Shown: piece after piece, positions 9,222 to 23,400 of the stretch | Numbering within the stretch: position 1 is the stretch's first letter | Layout: each line of letters starts with the position of its first letter | Assembly (NCBI GenBank): GCA_038363925.1 | Contig: JAQQWL010000011.1 | Coordinates: forward strand, 7,998,001 to 8,062,000 | DNA: 64,000 nucleotides | Direction of reading: 5' to 3' | Origin: Apiospora phragmitis | Lineage: Eukaryota; Ascomycota; Sordariomycetes; Amphisphaeriales; Apiosporaceae | Translations under genes and position numbers: made by a program | The notes under the pieces: model-generated | The model's database searches: none | What the model was told of the DNA's origin: nothing | The model's input: the letters and a program-made list of their open reading frames with translations, nothing else

Positions 9222-12200
9222 TGGAGCTGTGTAATGACAGACAATAGGGACTGCGCAGAGCTGCAAAAACGAGAGTAGTGCTGAGCGATTGTGAAGCGGC
9301 GCCGGCGCAATGCGATTACCGCAACGATATCGTGCTGGGAAGCTCCAGACTTTTAAGAAAGCCAAGCGCTTGCGCTGCAGTCTCTAGAACAGGGGCCGCG
9401 AGTCCAACACAACAGAACGAAAGCTAGAAGAGTGTCAGGTTACCCTCCACCACAACGCATACAACTGAGCCACGTTAAGCGACTTGGCGCTGTATTCGAC
9501 AGGGACATATACTGTACCTTTGAGCGAGGCGCCACAGAAATTGGAAATAGGGAGATCCTGATTTTAGCGACGTCCAATCCGAGAGCAGAAGTGACCTTTC
9601 ACCGGGGTGAGCGAACAGAATCCCAGAAGATATGATAAGTATAAGAGTCGTCAAGAGTCCCGGGATGAGCAGGATCCGAATCGAACAAGATGTGGGTTGA
9701 AGAGCGCCGAGGATACTGATAGGCCGTCAAGAAGACAGAACAGTCAGGTATGGTGAGGCTGAGTGCAGGCGGGATGGGCGGGCTGCAGGAACACTGCAAT
9801 GGTGACAGACCAAAGAAAGCCAGAGGACAGAATCCTTCAGGGTCGCTTCGAGGTCTAGTAGCAGACTGGCCCGGGAGTCTGTATCGCAGAACCGGGAAAT
9901 AAAAAAATCATAGAAGATGGGAAGTAAGTGGTGTGGCTAAATTAGGGTCTTCTGGGCCTGTCGGTTGCAGATGGCAAGGGTAGCAGGGATAGCTGCTAGA
10001 CTGTAACGGTAATCTTTGCCTTTCTCGTAGGCTCTCTCAATATGAAGTGTGACTTATAGACGCAGGGAAGATGACGACTCACGACGGTGCGGGTGGCTAA
10101 TAAACGGGAGTGGTAGGTTGGGGGTCTTAAAGCCGTCTCGGACACATGTAGAAGCACGTACATTGGGTTATGGAGACAAGTAGTTAGCTGGGTCTCCAGG
10201 AGATGAGACGATGGAAGAGAAGAGAGCCAGGCGATTGTGGGAACAGGCCAGTAGTGAGTATGCCCTTCCGCCGTGCCGGGGTACTCGTACAAGAGGTGCC
10301 CAACATGATGATCATGGGGAGGGAAGCTTGGGAAGGCAAGAAGGGTGTTCAAAACCCTTGCAAGGTAGCAAACATAGCCGATTGGCGTTCATGAATAGCA
10401 TACGGCGAGAACAAAATTGGGGATGAGGAGAAAAGGGAATCTGTCTCGCGTAGTATGTAGCATGGCATTTGGTGAGGCCGGGGATGTGTTTTCCTTCTTT
10501 TTCGCCACCGAGCCTATGCTGGGAAGGGGTTTCCTCTAGGGGTCCCAGAAGGTCCCACGAGGAGACTCGATACAGTAAGTACCTCTCGAGATGTACCCCC
10601 ATTGCGCAGGAGGGCACACTGGCACACTTAGCCGCAAACGTTCTGGACTCGGCCTACGACCGGGGGAATAATGTCAATCTCACTTGGCGTCAGATATGCG
10701 AGTGAAACAGGGCAAAGCTGCAATATCTGTAGAGTTCGGTACGAACCCGCACTGTCTCTCACACTCGCTCTGTCCATGGATGTGGCTGGAGCCCAAATTC
10801 GTCATTAGGTAGGACGACAGAAAAAGAAATATGGCAGTTGTCATATGCCGCTACCGTGGACGGTAATGAGGATGCAGACATTCAAACCAACCGTCGTTGG
10901 GCTACTTTGGTTGATGAGTTGAGTTTGAGGTTGCGCCGTGGGTTCTTGGGTTCTTGGGAGCTCCTGCGGACAGACAGAGAGCGCTTATAGTCTGATCTAG
11001 ACCAAGCCGTTGGGAATAGTTAAAAACACGGCAGTGTCCGTAGCCTCAGCCACGAAACGAGAAGCATACCACAAATCCCACCATGATCTGTTATCGTCTG
11101 TCTGGTTCGCATGAAGAACGAGATGGAGAGGCCGAGGCAGACCGGTCCAGACCTCGCACATAGAAATCTGACCTGACGGCCTGGCATGACGACCCTGCCA
11201 GTGCATGTCTTCGCAGGTACCCCAGCGGATTTCCCCTCCGTCTAAAAATGATCAAAGCGGTTTCTCACTGTTTCTTACAACATTCCCTCTTTGTCCCCAT
11301 CGGTCCAAAAACCGGTTGCGACACGTCGAGTGGCGCAAACCCATTGACGCAGTAACAGTAACATGGACAGGGCCATTACTAAGGATGATGAGATGGACAG
11401 GCCAACTTCGGTATCAGCCGCAATGGGATTCTTGTGTGGCCTGGGAATTTAGAAATAGGAAAGACGGTGGTTTCCCATCTCCACACACAGGGAGCGACGG
11501 TGGAATGGGCCATGGCGCCAGATCCCTGCCCCTGGCCGTGCAGCGGACCGTGTCAAGGTGGGCAATTATGATGTCGATGGTGGTTCGGCTAAATGAGTAG
11601 GAAAAAAACCTTGGGGTGGGTGGATGGTGGCGTTAGCTGCACCACAACTCACACTGGAAGAGCTCCCTGCTTTTGCCAAACATCCATGCCGTTGGCCGTA
11701 CAGTTCAGTACGTACACACGTACATGCCGGGGCAGTATCACACTGTCATCATCGTGCCTGGGGGGTGCCGGACTCCTGACCGGCCGACATGTCGTAACTA
11801 TTCGTCGCTCATCGCGATAATTGGGGAGCAAGATATTGGTGCATTATTCCAATCTGTTATGAAATGGGACCATTAATAAATCATTGACGAACGGAAAAAA
11901 TCTGCGACTGGTTGCTTCAATATTGGAATCTGCCAAATGTTCATGCTATCGTCGGTATCTTCTTTATTCAACTTATGACCGTTCTGAAACTCTTCCACCT
12001 CCATGCCATACTCACTACCTATTGTAATGCAATCGAACACTGCATACAATACCATTACTTCTAGGTACTTGCAAAACGATTGGAAGCTATTCTACCGCTA
12101 ACGTTGCTGTTGGACGTGGGGGTAAAGGCTATGGACGAGTCAATTCAGCGTAGTGTACCTTATGTAGTGCATAGCGAAGGGGGACCTCAAGCTCTCTCTC

Positions 12201-12999
12201 GGGACGGACCAGCCACGGCCAACAATTCGTGGAGATAATTAGTGCAAGCCTCAAAACCACTTGGCCAAGTTGGCTATCCCCAATTTCTCCATGCTGATTC
12301 ATTACGTTGCCACCGAGCCGTTGCTTTTTTCTTCTATTTTTTTCACTGGTGGCTTCTTGCCAATGATGGCTGAGGGCTGCGAGTCAGTCAACCATACACC
12401 TCAGGCTGGGCTGGACTGCATCACTGCAATGGCTCGGGATTAGCGTGTTTTGTGGCTGATGGTAGATGGTATTCCTAGGCCACACAACCACATGCAATTT
12501 CGCCACCGTTGAAATTGGATTCCCAATCTACCACCACAGTATTTCTGCAATCCCGCATCCCAACCAGCCAGCTTTGACTACAGCTGTGGCGTGACCTACA
12601 CTTCACGCTACTGCTAGCTCTGCACTCAGACGAAGGGAGCATCTCAGTGATACCAGGGTCGGTATCTTACATATCTTGCTGTGTCTTTTGTCTCAGCCCT
12701 CAGTCTGCAGATGCTGCGACTTGACGTGCCACTATGTCTTGTCTCTTTGGTGACCCCCGAATAACGGACCCCTAGCTGGCCTCCTGGACTGAACTATTTT
12801 ACATGCAAAGTGCATGCGTTGTATATGTAATATCCTGTTGATTGTGTTTTGATTTACGGGTGTCGAACAGCTGTTCAGGGAAATCCCCCCAAAAATGAAT
12901 GAGCTCTACCTAAAGAGACACGATGTTAGTGACCGGGATCAATCAGCAGCGGAGTTTCTTCTCCGGGCTAGCGATTTGCGAATTCTCCGTAGCAAGGAC
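9222..12999. other. Gene-free upstream region of the YTH gene
   Basis: It probably begins with the YTH promoter and leader (9222 to about 9600). Beyond that I find no protein family, RNA gene or notable repeat. Open frames are all under 135 codons and look random. Confidence 0.45.
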
Positions 13000-15900
13000 C
13001 GGCCAGCTTTAGGACATTTCAACAACCTTGTTTCAACTTGCAAGCGCTATCCGTATGTACCCAGTAATCCTACTCCCATTGACTCAATCCAGCAAACATG
13101 GTAAGTGCTATCATATCATGAAAAATAACATGCAATGCCAGTTGCGCCAGATCTCCTCGGCCAACAATTTACCCGTTCACCTTTTGTGCCTGGTGCCTTG
13201 GTGCGGAAGAGGCAAAAAGGGTCCTGCAGTGGGCGGACGCGCCATGGCGGGTGGCCAATCTACACGGATTCGGCCAAGATCGTTGTCGATCACCTTCTGA
13301 TATGGGCCGGACTCCGTTTGAACATCGGTCTCGGCCGGTTTTCCTTATCCTCTGCTTATTGGACCTCCCCCCGCGCCGGGCTAGTCATGTCACTCAGCCT
13401 CACCCACTCTAGCCTGCCCGCACCTGCGGCATCTGGCGTCGTGGCGTTTGCGGATATCCAACGAGCGGATGTGCTTTTTCGCCACCTTTATTTTTGCTGG
13501 ATCAATCCCCTAACGGTGTCGCTTCTGCGTCGATCGTTCAACAGGCACGCAGGGCATCCGAGGAGGCATGGAACGAAGTCAGAAGCCCGGCCAGGCGCCC
13601 CGCTACTGGCTACTTTTCAATACGAGGTTCATGCCGGTAGACTGTGGCCCCTGCCAATCCATGAATTGAGGGACCGTCGAGCCGTTCTACCGTTCTACTC
13701 TGCTACTGAACGCCGAGCGGCAACCGGCTGCTCGACAGCAGCGTGGTTCGTTCTTGCCCCCATATGACCACTATTATGCTTGTCTTTAATGTGGCGAGTG
13801 CATAGTTGTCTGCACTCGGCTGCCCAGGCAGTCAGGCTACCGAGGCCATGAGGAACTTCATCCAACCCATTTTTTGGCACCAAATGATACGGCATTTAGA
13901 TGTAGCATGTTTCTTTCATTACTCCCAAACGGTGTACGGTCTGCACTTTACAGGGTACTGCCATCCATTTCAGTTAGTTGAAGGGGTGGTAGAGTGTAGC
14001 TTGATTCGCGCCGGCGTCTGCCGCCCAAGTCTAAAGGCTCAAAGTACAGAACGTTATTGCCTTCAGCCACAGGTGACGGGCAAGGTGTATCTGAACTATT
14101 GCTTACGGACACAAGTCATCTTGAAGGCAATTTAAAGTCGCATAGGCTCAAAGAAGCCTCCAGTCTCCTACACGGTACACGCTGTACGGATATCGACGCT
14201 GATCTTGTTAACATCCTCGACGAACGGCAGATACCTGTTGATTTTGCTGGGGCTTAACCCACAGATGCGAATAACTTAACCCTAAGTATCTGAAGCTTGA
14301 GCACTGGAGTTGGGTCGGGTCATCAGCCACTTCCTGCCCGTCGCCTCCATGGTACGATCGCTGTACCCGCTCGGGCTCTCTTGGTCAAGCGGCTAGGTAC
14401 GCTAACAACTTCGCTGCGGGACATCTTGACACTCGAGCTTGACTGCTGCATTCGGGCTCACGGAGACACCTTCGGCAGTATCTTGGGCGACGTACCCCAG
14501 CCAACTAACTCATCTCTGGGCCTGTTGGCTCTAGTTTGCCTCATCAAGCACAACTGCTCGGCCCAGACAAGAGTTCAAGATATGCGCAGTACCTAGTTTG
14601 GGTTGCTGGTGGACCTTGAATTGTATAACTAACTGCTCTTGCCAACGCTTTCTAGTGGACCGATCCAGTTGCTAATGAATCCAGGAGTCTGGGTCAATCA
14701 TACTTTAGCTTGCCATCAAGATCCGCCACTACCGCTAAGAATGGCAACTCACTCGGCGCTTGCGCGAGGCCACGATTCCAATAGTCAAATAGCTGTGCAG
14801 ATTCTCAAAGATCTGAGGAACCAATCATATACCATAGAAAGCCAATCGATGAAAGCCCAATTTCGGTTGGCCCCGAAGAAAATTTCCGGTCACCATTCTT
14901 GTGATCAGTCTTTTGAAACTGCAATAACTCTATCAGGTCATGCAGAACATTTCAGCCATATGGGCAATGTCTCGTTAACATGCCCGGTGTCAATAACCAT
15001 TCCACGAGGACCGCCATGAGCTTACACTCACCACTTGTCTGTACGAGAAGCAGAAATAAAAAGTCCGTATCGTAGGCTATTTCAAGGCCACTCCAGATTG
15101 TACAGGCCACTCCGATATTGCAACACTTACAGTACTATCCATCACCTCTCTCCATACGTCGTCAAGATCGGCCGTTGATCATGGAGGGATACCACTCAGA
15201 GAGTCCACTCGGGGCGGGTCTTTTGCGAAATCGCAAGGCTCAAAACGGATTACTTGTCCTGTTTAGACTTACTATATCACCTGAAAAGAGCCCATCAGCT
15301 TACCGGAAGGGTGGTGGTTACGCAATGGCCAGCTTGATAACAACTGGTAACATGGCTCGTAATTGTAACATAGCAGTTACAAGATAGTACACACTGCCTT
15401 ACAACCCCATAGTATGGCAACCTCGGATGTACTACCGAAGAAGCGGATCACCGAAGCATGGCTACGGTACTTACAACACTTGGGAGATCACGATCCTTCA
15501 AGCCGGAAAGAAACTAGCACACCGCCAGCACCTTCCCATGCAGCAAAATATTCCCATACTTCCGAGAGACGCTGACTAGACGGTTCTTTCCGATTTGAGA
15601 GCCTATTTTACGTCACTTGACTCCCCCTCTCGCCTCTCGCGCGCTAATATAGTAGACACCGAGACCACCAGTGTGTACACACCGACCAGAAGCACCGGTT
15701 TCCAGCAAGTGTGGTGTGCTTCGAGGCGCCTTCCTAGGAGCCCTTATATGCAATAGGGCTGTTCATATAGGGAGGGTCGGGCAACCTCTCGTGTGCCACT
15801 AAGGTTGAATTACTTCCGAGCCAAGCTATCGACTGGCTCAGAGTCGTCCGCGAGCTTCCAGACGCGTTCTTGGAAGGCCACCACTAGCTAGCTGGTCGGC

Positions 15901-18889
15901 CCTACCACATAGAGTGTAACGTTCGTGGCACATGGCAATGTAAGACGGCAAGTATCGAAAGTAGTGCTGTAGTGAATGGGCCAGACGCCGGCAATACATT
16001 CCCCGGGTTCTCTGTCTTCCGCCCACCGCTATCCTGTGGTCAAGGGCTCCTAATCCGCCCCATCTTCCCACCGTTCACAGTAGTGAGACACAAGCCTCGT
16101 GGGGTAAGTTCCCTCCGGCACGACACTCGTTCTGCGTGAAATTAAGCCACTGGTCAAGGGAGGGGCAAAGATTTCGTCATGTATCTTCGCTTGAGGCTAG
16201 AATGCATTTTTTGATTCCCATCATCCTCGATCGAATCCTAGGTGTCTTAAGTATGCGCATATTACCGATGACAAGAACAGCTACACGACTTAGAGAACCT
16301 TGAAGTCCTAACTCTTCGCTTGCGCAAAATAGCCGCATCAAGGTCGGGGTCGGCCCTTTCAACATTACTTCCAAGGCTATACTACTATACCACGCAAGGA
16401 TGGATGCCCTTTCTCATCTCATTGACATGTCGCTTGTGGAATTCCACCAGCCGGTAACGGCGGCACGCATATACTCATTGAGGCCTACATCGAAATCGGC
16501 GGGCGGGAAAGAATTTGCAAATGCCACATATCGTTCAATGGGGAAGTGTACACCGCTACATAGCTTGGTCGGCGAGACATTAACACGCAGCTCCTAGTGG
16601 CATTACTGGCCTAGCTAACACCCAATCGGTAACCACGTCGGCTCGGAGGAGACGGGAGGGTGGGGATGGTGTAAACTTCCCGTCCAGCCCTGACATTCCA
16701 AGAAAGGATTGGCATGCGAAGCTCTTCTCAGACCCGACGTGTGGAAAATGCGGTTGGGTCCGTGGTAAAATGTCCCGAATAGTAAACAGCTCATCGGTCA
16801 GTTCATCTCACTTGGCTAGGGCGCTTTCGCCTGGAGACATAGATTCGACGGAGTGGCCGCCAAGCTTCACTGCTGAGATCTCACATGAAAAGAATATAGG
16901 ATTCCCGTGCCGGGTTCCAATAGGTTATGATATTGACCTTGATACTGTGGAGTAATCACCGTGGTACTCGGGCGCCTTCAGAGCTGACATGTACGCTCGA
17001 GAAGGTCATGTGCATTGTAACTTATTACCAACCCCCTTTTATCTGTCCGGTCTACTGGGCGATGGAGACGCTGTGAACTGTGAGTATCAGGTATACTAAG
17101 TAGTCGGCCATCATTGAAGTCAGGGGCGAATGGAAAACGAGCTGTTAATACAAATGGTCGATATGATTCAAGATTGGTCGAAGTGAGGAGACCCATTACC
17201 GTTACCACACCACATATTGGCTTGATACCATCTATAATGCTCACTGCCAGAACGAGCCGATGCTGTTAATATCCATGAGGAGAGAGCTGACTAACAGCTT
17301 ACCAACTTGCGACCCGACAGCCTCTCACATATATGCGTGAAGGAGTCGACAGGTAGTGTCTGTCTCGCAGTATCTTTACTTTACCCCCTTGTGGCACTAA
17401 CCAGTCCCTTGTCGGTCGCTTTGCGGCGTCACCTTCTGACCTGGTATTTCGAGATATACGAGAACTGTGTATTTGACTTCGTGAAGGAGGGGATACAGGC
17501 CAGCGGCTAAGCATGACCAAAAGAAATCATGGCTGACTACTGATTATGGTCAAGGGCCCATCGCTTGGAGCTGCCGATACGCTGATTGGGTAGTACTGGC
17601 CCCCCTCTATCGTCTGTGAAATACCCTGGCATGTCCATTGCGTTTCAATCTGCTACACCCTGCGATTATATACGTTAGGTGTGATCACGCGAAGACAAGT
17701 ACAGCACAAGGGCGTTGAAGCGTGCCCCCGACTCTATCTCAATAAGAGTCCTAGCATTTGCCAAAGTTGGACTCACACCGTCAAGCCATCACACAGCTGT
17801 CGCTGATGTGTTGATAGGATTGCCTCGGAAATAACTGACTTGATCGACAAGCATTAGGTTTACCATATATATAAATATAAGTTGGGCGGTGAGATGGCAT
17901 AATAGCAGTGGTGACCGCGACTGTGCTTCACGTTAGATGAGGAAAAAGACAGATGTGGTGTAAAATATACGAGCTACCCTATTCTGGCCTTCCGATCGTC
18001 AAATAGGGGTAGCTCGCATATTTTGTTATGCGTGCAAGAGGGAACAGTCTCGGGTTCCACAACAATTTCAATTCAGATACGTTGAACCCGAACTTCATCC
18101 CTTTAAGTGTCTCGGTAGCAAAAGAAAGTGCTTCTACCTCTAAGGAGCAAGTGATTATGATATAGCTTAATTTACCGTGAAACTGAGGGTCTGATGAAAT
18201 AAGAGGTTTTCAATCTGGAGAGCCAGCAGAAACGAGATAGCTACATAGCGAGTCACTTTCATCGTCTAGTGCTCACTAAGAGTTGGAATACATGCCATAC
18301 TTGGCGTGTATACGTCGTTCTTTTGTGGCAGTTCCTTTATATTGCCTGATGCGAATCTTCTGGTCTCCTATGCGCGGGGCAGAGCCGCCAAAGATTGAAG
18401 CGAGCACCAACCCTGTGTAGGTACTCGATGATTGGGATTTGACGCTGCGAAGTTATTCAGCAGTTTCCACATGGAGAAACACAGAAGTGTGAGAATCCCA
18501 CCCATGATGGACTCAACGCTCCTTCCCCCTTTGCTTAGATCTAGGTGGTTCTACCTCTCAATTGGGAAAATTGCATATCTGGTCCTGCGAGCATCGGATT
18601 ACCTAGTTCTCTAGTTGTCAAGAGTAGTGTAGTGCAGGGCACTCTTTGATGCGTATCAGCTGGGAATCATGACCTCCTATGGGTTTTGTGTTCCTGGTCA
18701 CGGGTATATGTACTTTCAAATGTGTGAAATTGAGAGGGAAACCGGTACTTGAGACGACGCATAGTCGCCAGTGATCTATGTATTGCCATAGATGCGTAAT
18801 CATTGGTCGGTCCTCTGCAAAGAATCATCATGCAGTCATTGCCTCTTCTACCGTAATGTACAAGCACAGCTTCCACGCAACTTCACAGC
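13000..18889. other. Long region without recognisable genes
   Basis: Open frames are present, the longest at 13135-13767 (210 codons, plus), but none shows a domain, conserved motif or paired introns. I could not find long terminal repeats, transposase or reverse-transcriptase motifs by eye. Base composition looks balanced rather than strongly AT-rich, so heavy RIP is not obvious. A 63-nt hairpin lies at 17962-18024. The 3' UTR of PRE7 occupies the right end. Confidence 0.45.
17962..18024. repeat. Imperfect inverted repeat (hairpin) of 63 nt
   Basis: The left arm starts AAAATATACGAGCTACCC (17962 on). The right arm, read on the other strand from 18024, starts AAAATATGCGAGCTACCC. The arms are about 22 nt each with two differences, one a base change and one an extra C, around a loop of about 18 nt. 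There is no adjacent gene. It could be the remnant of a MITE, a replication or chromatin signal, or chance. Confidence 0.75.
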
Positions 18890-19764
18890 TTAATCCTGCT
18901 TTAGGGGCAGGATTTTCTCCTCGATACCATCCTTTGTGATGACCATAACCTGCAACGCATCACCGACCTCGATATGTCGTTCGACTGCCGAGTCGAACGC
19001 ATCCTTCACTAACACCTCCACATCACTTCTCGGCAGCGGGGTGCGCTCCCGCTCCTGCAAAGCATGTCCAACACCGCTGCCGGGGATGTACTGGTTCTTG
19101 AAGTTGACCTGGTTGTCGAGGAAGGGCATGATCAGACTGGCCGCGGCGCCGCCGGCGCGGCACTGCTCCCGCTCGTAGCTGCCGACGGGGTCGTAGCTGT
19201 AGACGGCACCCTTGTTCTCCTCGTCGAGGCCGCCGAGGATGGCGTAAACGTAGTAGGGGAAGAAGCGCTTCTGGTAGAGGATGGTGGAGAGGCGCTTGGC
19301 GCAGGCGTTGACCGTCATGGGCTTGCCGTGGCGGTAGCGGTACATCTTGCAGATGGCGTCGAGGCGCTCCTTCAGGGCCTCGCCGTCGGCCGCGAAGCCG
19401 ACGACGGAGAGCAGGATGTTGGCGTCCTCCTGCGACGACGTCGACCCGCCGATTTTGAAGACCTTGGGGGCGAAGCGCGTGTTGATGGAGTAGCCCGACG
19501 TCGATCGGGTATCGCCGGCCATCATGGCGAAGCCGTCACCGGCCACGGCGACAGTGGTACCACCGTTATCGGTATAGCTGTGCAACGAGAATTATGTTAG
19601 CCCGGCGATGTCATTTCACCCCCCATAAGAGGCAGCAGGATGTGAAGCACTTGGGCGTACGGGTTGAAGCGGTGTTCACGGAAGCCATCAGCGCGGGCTT
19701 GGGGCGCCTCAGCAAACGAGTAGTTGGGTCCATCGAGGACCGGGTTCTGGCTGAACATGGCCAT
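18890..19764 (-). CDS. PRE7: 20S proteasome subunit beta type-6 (Pre7)
   Basis: A non-catalytic beta subunit of the 20S core particle. Two exons: 19764-19661 and 19577-18890. The 83-nt intron has a CTAAC branch site and a TTGCACAG acceptor. The joined protein is 263 residues: MAMFSQNPVLDG, then EHRFNPYTDNGGTTVAVAG across the splice. The beta-subunit fold is clear from GDTRSTSGYSINTRFAPKVF, FFPYYVYAILGGLDEENKGA and YSYDPVGSYEREQ. The residues before NGGTT are retained rather than processed to an N-terminal catalytic Thr, as expected for beta-6. An alternative start is the second ATG at 19758. The gene is divergent from STT4, with 686 bp between the start codons. Confidence 0.95.
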
Positions 19765-20450
19765 CTTGAATGGCTTGGGTTTTCGGGCGGCGTGCTTGAG
19801 AAACGAAGATGGATGTGATGTGATGGCAGGACACCCGTAAAGCGTGACGATCGACGTCGTTTGTTGACAGGTACAACAATGTGGATTTTGGCGGTTCGTG
19901 ATAGTGGTGATGATGCGGCTGGGTTGATGGCCTGAAGTTGCCCGTTGCAGTGCAGTCAGTCAGTGGTTGTTGCCGCGTCAAGCTAATTGCAGCCTTGTGG
20001 CCAGCTCCCCGAAGCTATGAGCAGCTCCAGAGCTCCAGCTAGGCGGGAGAACAGTACCTGGACAGAATGACTAAGCGCCTGCTTACGTACCAAGTGGTAC
20101 TTCCATCCATACAGGGACCACCTAATTTTGATGGACCTGGAATCCCCCCCCCCCAGCACATTCTATCCCTATTTGGCAGACGCAGCTGCAGCAGTGCATC
20201 ATCGCTTCACCTCGAATAATAATAATCGTTGGTTTGCCATTTCTCGAATCCAGTACGCAACCTAACCAACCTCCAAGTACTGGTGTGCGCAGTCCTGTCG
20301 CGATACTACAGCTGCAGTACTGTCGATCCCACCTCTGCTCTACTTTAATTCCTCATAATAAGAACCGCGATTGTCCTTTTGTTCAAATTGCTTTTTCCGT
20401 TGTTGTCTCCGTCGTTGCTGGACTCCTATTTGTTGGCCCTCCTTCCCACG
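19765..20450. promoter_or_regulatory. Shared divergent promoter region of PRE7 and STT4
   Basis: This 686-bp interval separates two outward-facing start codons and must hold both promoters. It contains a C11 run at 20144-20154 and an AATAATAATAAT stretch near 20216. I looked for the proteasome control motif GGTGGCAAA on both strands and did not find it here. Confidence 0.6.
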
Positions 20451-23400
20451 ATGATTCGCGATATACGCCAACAGGCGTTGCAGAGGATCGCCGTTCTCTC
20501 TGCCACTAGCGCCGCCACTTCGTTTGACAAGACCGATCTTGAGCGCCTTTGTAGAGCAACGAATGGCCATGCTCGTGGAAAGGAGGTCATCAACGGCGCC
20601 TCTCGCGCCCACTCGCTGTCCCGCGTTCCTATGGTACTGATCTTACCTGCTGCTTACCTGCTGTTTCGTGACGCCCGCCATGCACTAACTGTACCTCTAG
20701 ACCATCCGAGAATTCGAAGTGCTCCTTGCCCTCTGCAAAGCTGCCCCCTTGGTTCATACCAGCCAGAGCGCCCAGAAGCTTGTGAACCAGCTTATACCGT
20801 ATTTGCTCGAGTCGCACTCGCAATTCTTCCAACCCTCGCCCTTCTTCCGCCGAGTCGAGCCGTCCCCCATCGAAGCATTGTCCTCGCATTTGGCAGCTGC
20901 TCTTCTTTCTCTCGGAGGAAAATATGACGATTTACACGAGACTGTCTCCGATAATGTCTGGGCGTTCCTTGCCGCCATGAAATCGGCCGTCAACAGTATC
21001 GTCCCATCAGAACCAGACGAGGACGGTGACCAGAACCTTGACGATGCCATTCAGACTGCTACTATTGCTATTGCACTCTTGGGCTTCCTTGACGCTGCTT
21101 CGGCTCAGACCGACTTCTGGAGGACTGGCGGGAGACTGGCCTTGATCCAGCGAGTGCGCGACCTGCTATCCGATAACTTTCTGACGGCTGTCGAGGGGGC
21201 TTTCTCCAGCATTCGAAACGCCCACGTTTCCGACCGCAGTGCCAAGGAATGGAAGAGGTACTTGAAGCACTATGCGGCAAAAGGCCGACCGCTGAGTGCC
21301 GATCTGCTGCAGCGTAGCTTCATGTGGCTCCTCGTTTCTGCCACATCTCTGCTAAGCGCCGATGCGAAGGTGTTGAGGGGTACTCACATACTTGATCTAT
21401 TAATGTCCAAAGACACGCTTAGATTGGGGACCTCGAGCCCAGATGCGGATTTCCGTTCCCTCGAGACGTATGCGACCATTGCCAGTGAGGAAATGGACAG
21501 GCTTGAGCAAGGTGCCGACTTTGTTTCCATGGGATCAATGTCTCAGCAGAAGCTTGCCTACGCTGTCAAAGCCTCGGCAATGATCAGTTTCCTGAACTGT
21601 AGCATGCTTAACGAAGATGCCGCAGATCCAGAAATCTTGATGGGTTGGCTAGAGGAGTCTCTCCTCGACCCGATTCAGATGCTCGATGAGACACTGGCGT
21701 CCGCGGTTCTTAGATGTATGGCTGTCATATGCCGATTGGACTCCAGCTATGCCTCGAAAGTCAGCAGGCTTTTGCCCCGTTTCATTGTCCAGACGGTGCC
21801 TCAAGGCAATATCGTAGCCACGGCGTCCACATGCCTTGCTTTTGTCCTACAGATGCTTTCTCACGATGCCGTCATTACGACCCTCTATACCCTTGGAAAT
21901 GTTCTGAGCCCCGCTGCCGAGCAAGCCCCTGCCAGTGGTTTCGGTAATGAGTTAAGCGCCGACACTGCAGTTCCAAACGGTATTTACCAGGCGGGCAGGC
22001 ACGCGAATGGGAGCTCCATCTCACTTGCGCTGCAGGAGGGAGAAGACACATCCGCTGTGTATGCTAACATTGTTCAAACCATCTGTGGGATAGCATGCAA
22101 GTGCAATGATGAAAAGATAATCGCTCTCGCCCAGGCGATGCTACTGCAAAAGTTGACCAAGATAAACCAGTCAGTGGACTCGCAGATAATCATGGGAGCC
22201 GCGGTCCTGGCACTCAGCGGTGGCCAGCTTGAGTTCCGTTCCCTGATTAGACTGTTCTCGAAGATTTGTCGTTCTGCTCTTGAAGAAGACAACGCGGCAA
22301 TCCTCGTTGCGGTAAGCCACTGCCAATCTTGTTCGCGACCGTTCCACTGACGTATCAAAGGTCGTGAAAGCACGCAATCACATATCCGCCAACGTTAAAT
22401 TAGGCTCACCTCTGTTTGATATCTATCTGACTTCCATGTTGGAAGAGCTAGTTTCCAAGGGCGATGTGCAGCACTCCAGCCGCACCAAGGAAACTGATAT
22501 CGAGTTTTCTGCTCGTGAAATAGCCCAGCTACTTCAACCGCTTTCTATTCTCTTGTCCACGAACGACTTTGCAGCCGTCCAAAAGACTGATGACGACAGT
22601 CACTCCATGATTCGTGATGCATGGTTCAACATTGTCGTCCATGGCTTTAACCCAGCCTCTGACCGGGGTAAGAAACACATCAATGAGCTGCGCCTCTTGG
22701 CAATTCACTCGCCTCCTTTGGTGGCAGAGCAACGAGGTGAACAGAATGAGAGTGATATCGAGCTCAACACGGTGCTAAGGAGGGCAAACACATCCGAAAG
22801 GGAGACGAGGCAGAAGAAGGCCCTGACAGAGCTGATTCCTACCAAAGCAGCCGAGATTAAGGGGTTGAGCTATAGGAAAGTCATCTTCCTTCAGGCTGCT
22901 TATCTTGTTGAGAGTCTGCGTGCCGAGTCTGGGGACTGTACCAAAGCACTCTCTTACTTCCTCGAGCCAAGTATGCACCGAACAGAGGTTAGCAGCGTCA
23001 TGGAAGGTATCACAACTGCGATCATGGAGAGATACCTTAGCAAGACTATCGAGGGCAAGTTGGCAACGTTCTCTGCACAATATGCGGCTTCGCAATTGGC
23101 CGTTGTGTTTTGTGGATGCTGCCACCGCATTCAGCGAGTTCAACAGGCAGCGTTTTCTTGTGCCGACAAGATCATTCGCGAGGTCCCGTCAGCTCTTTGC
23201 CAGCGCTCCTCGCTTTTCGCGCTTTTGGAACTGCTGTCTTTGATGTGGACTAGTTGCCTCGAAGCTGAAACTGAGCTCTACGATCCGCGCTCTATATTCT
23301 CATCTAAGCTTGGCAATGTCACTGTGGAGTTGTCGGACGACTATGCGTTCCGCAAGTACACCTTGAACAGACTATACACCAAGGCAAAGGCTTGGGTACC

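Noticed and set aside
9222..9365. Upstream extension of the YTH frame to 9365
   Set aside because: It begins at TTG, not ATG; the first ATG is at 9221 and gives a sensible N terminus.
13135..13767. Longest open frame (210 codons) in the gene-free region
   Set aside because: No domain or conserved motif, and no ATG context or introns; compatible with chance in GC-rich DNA.
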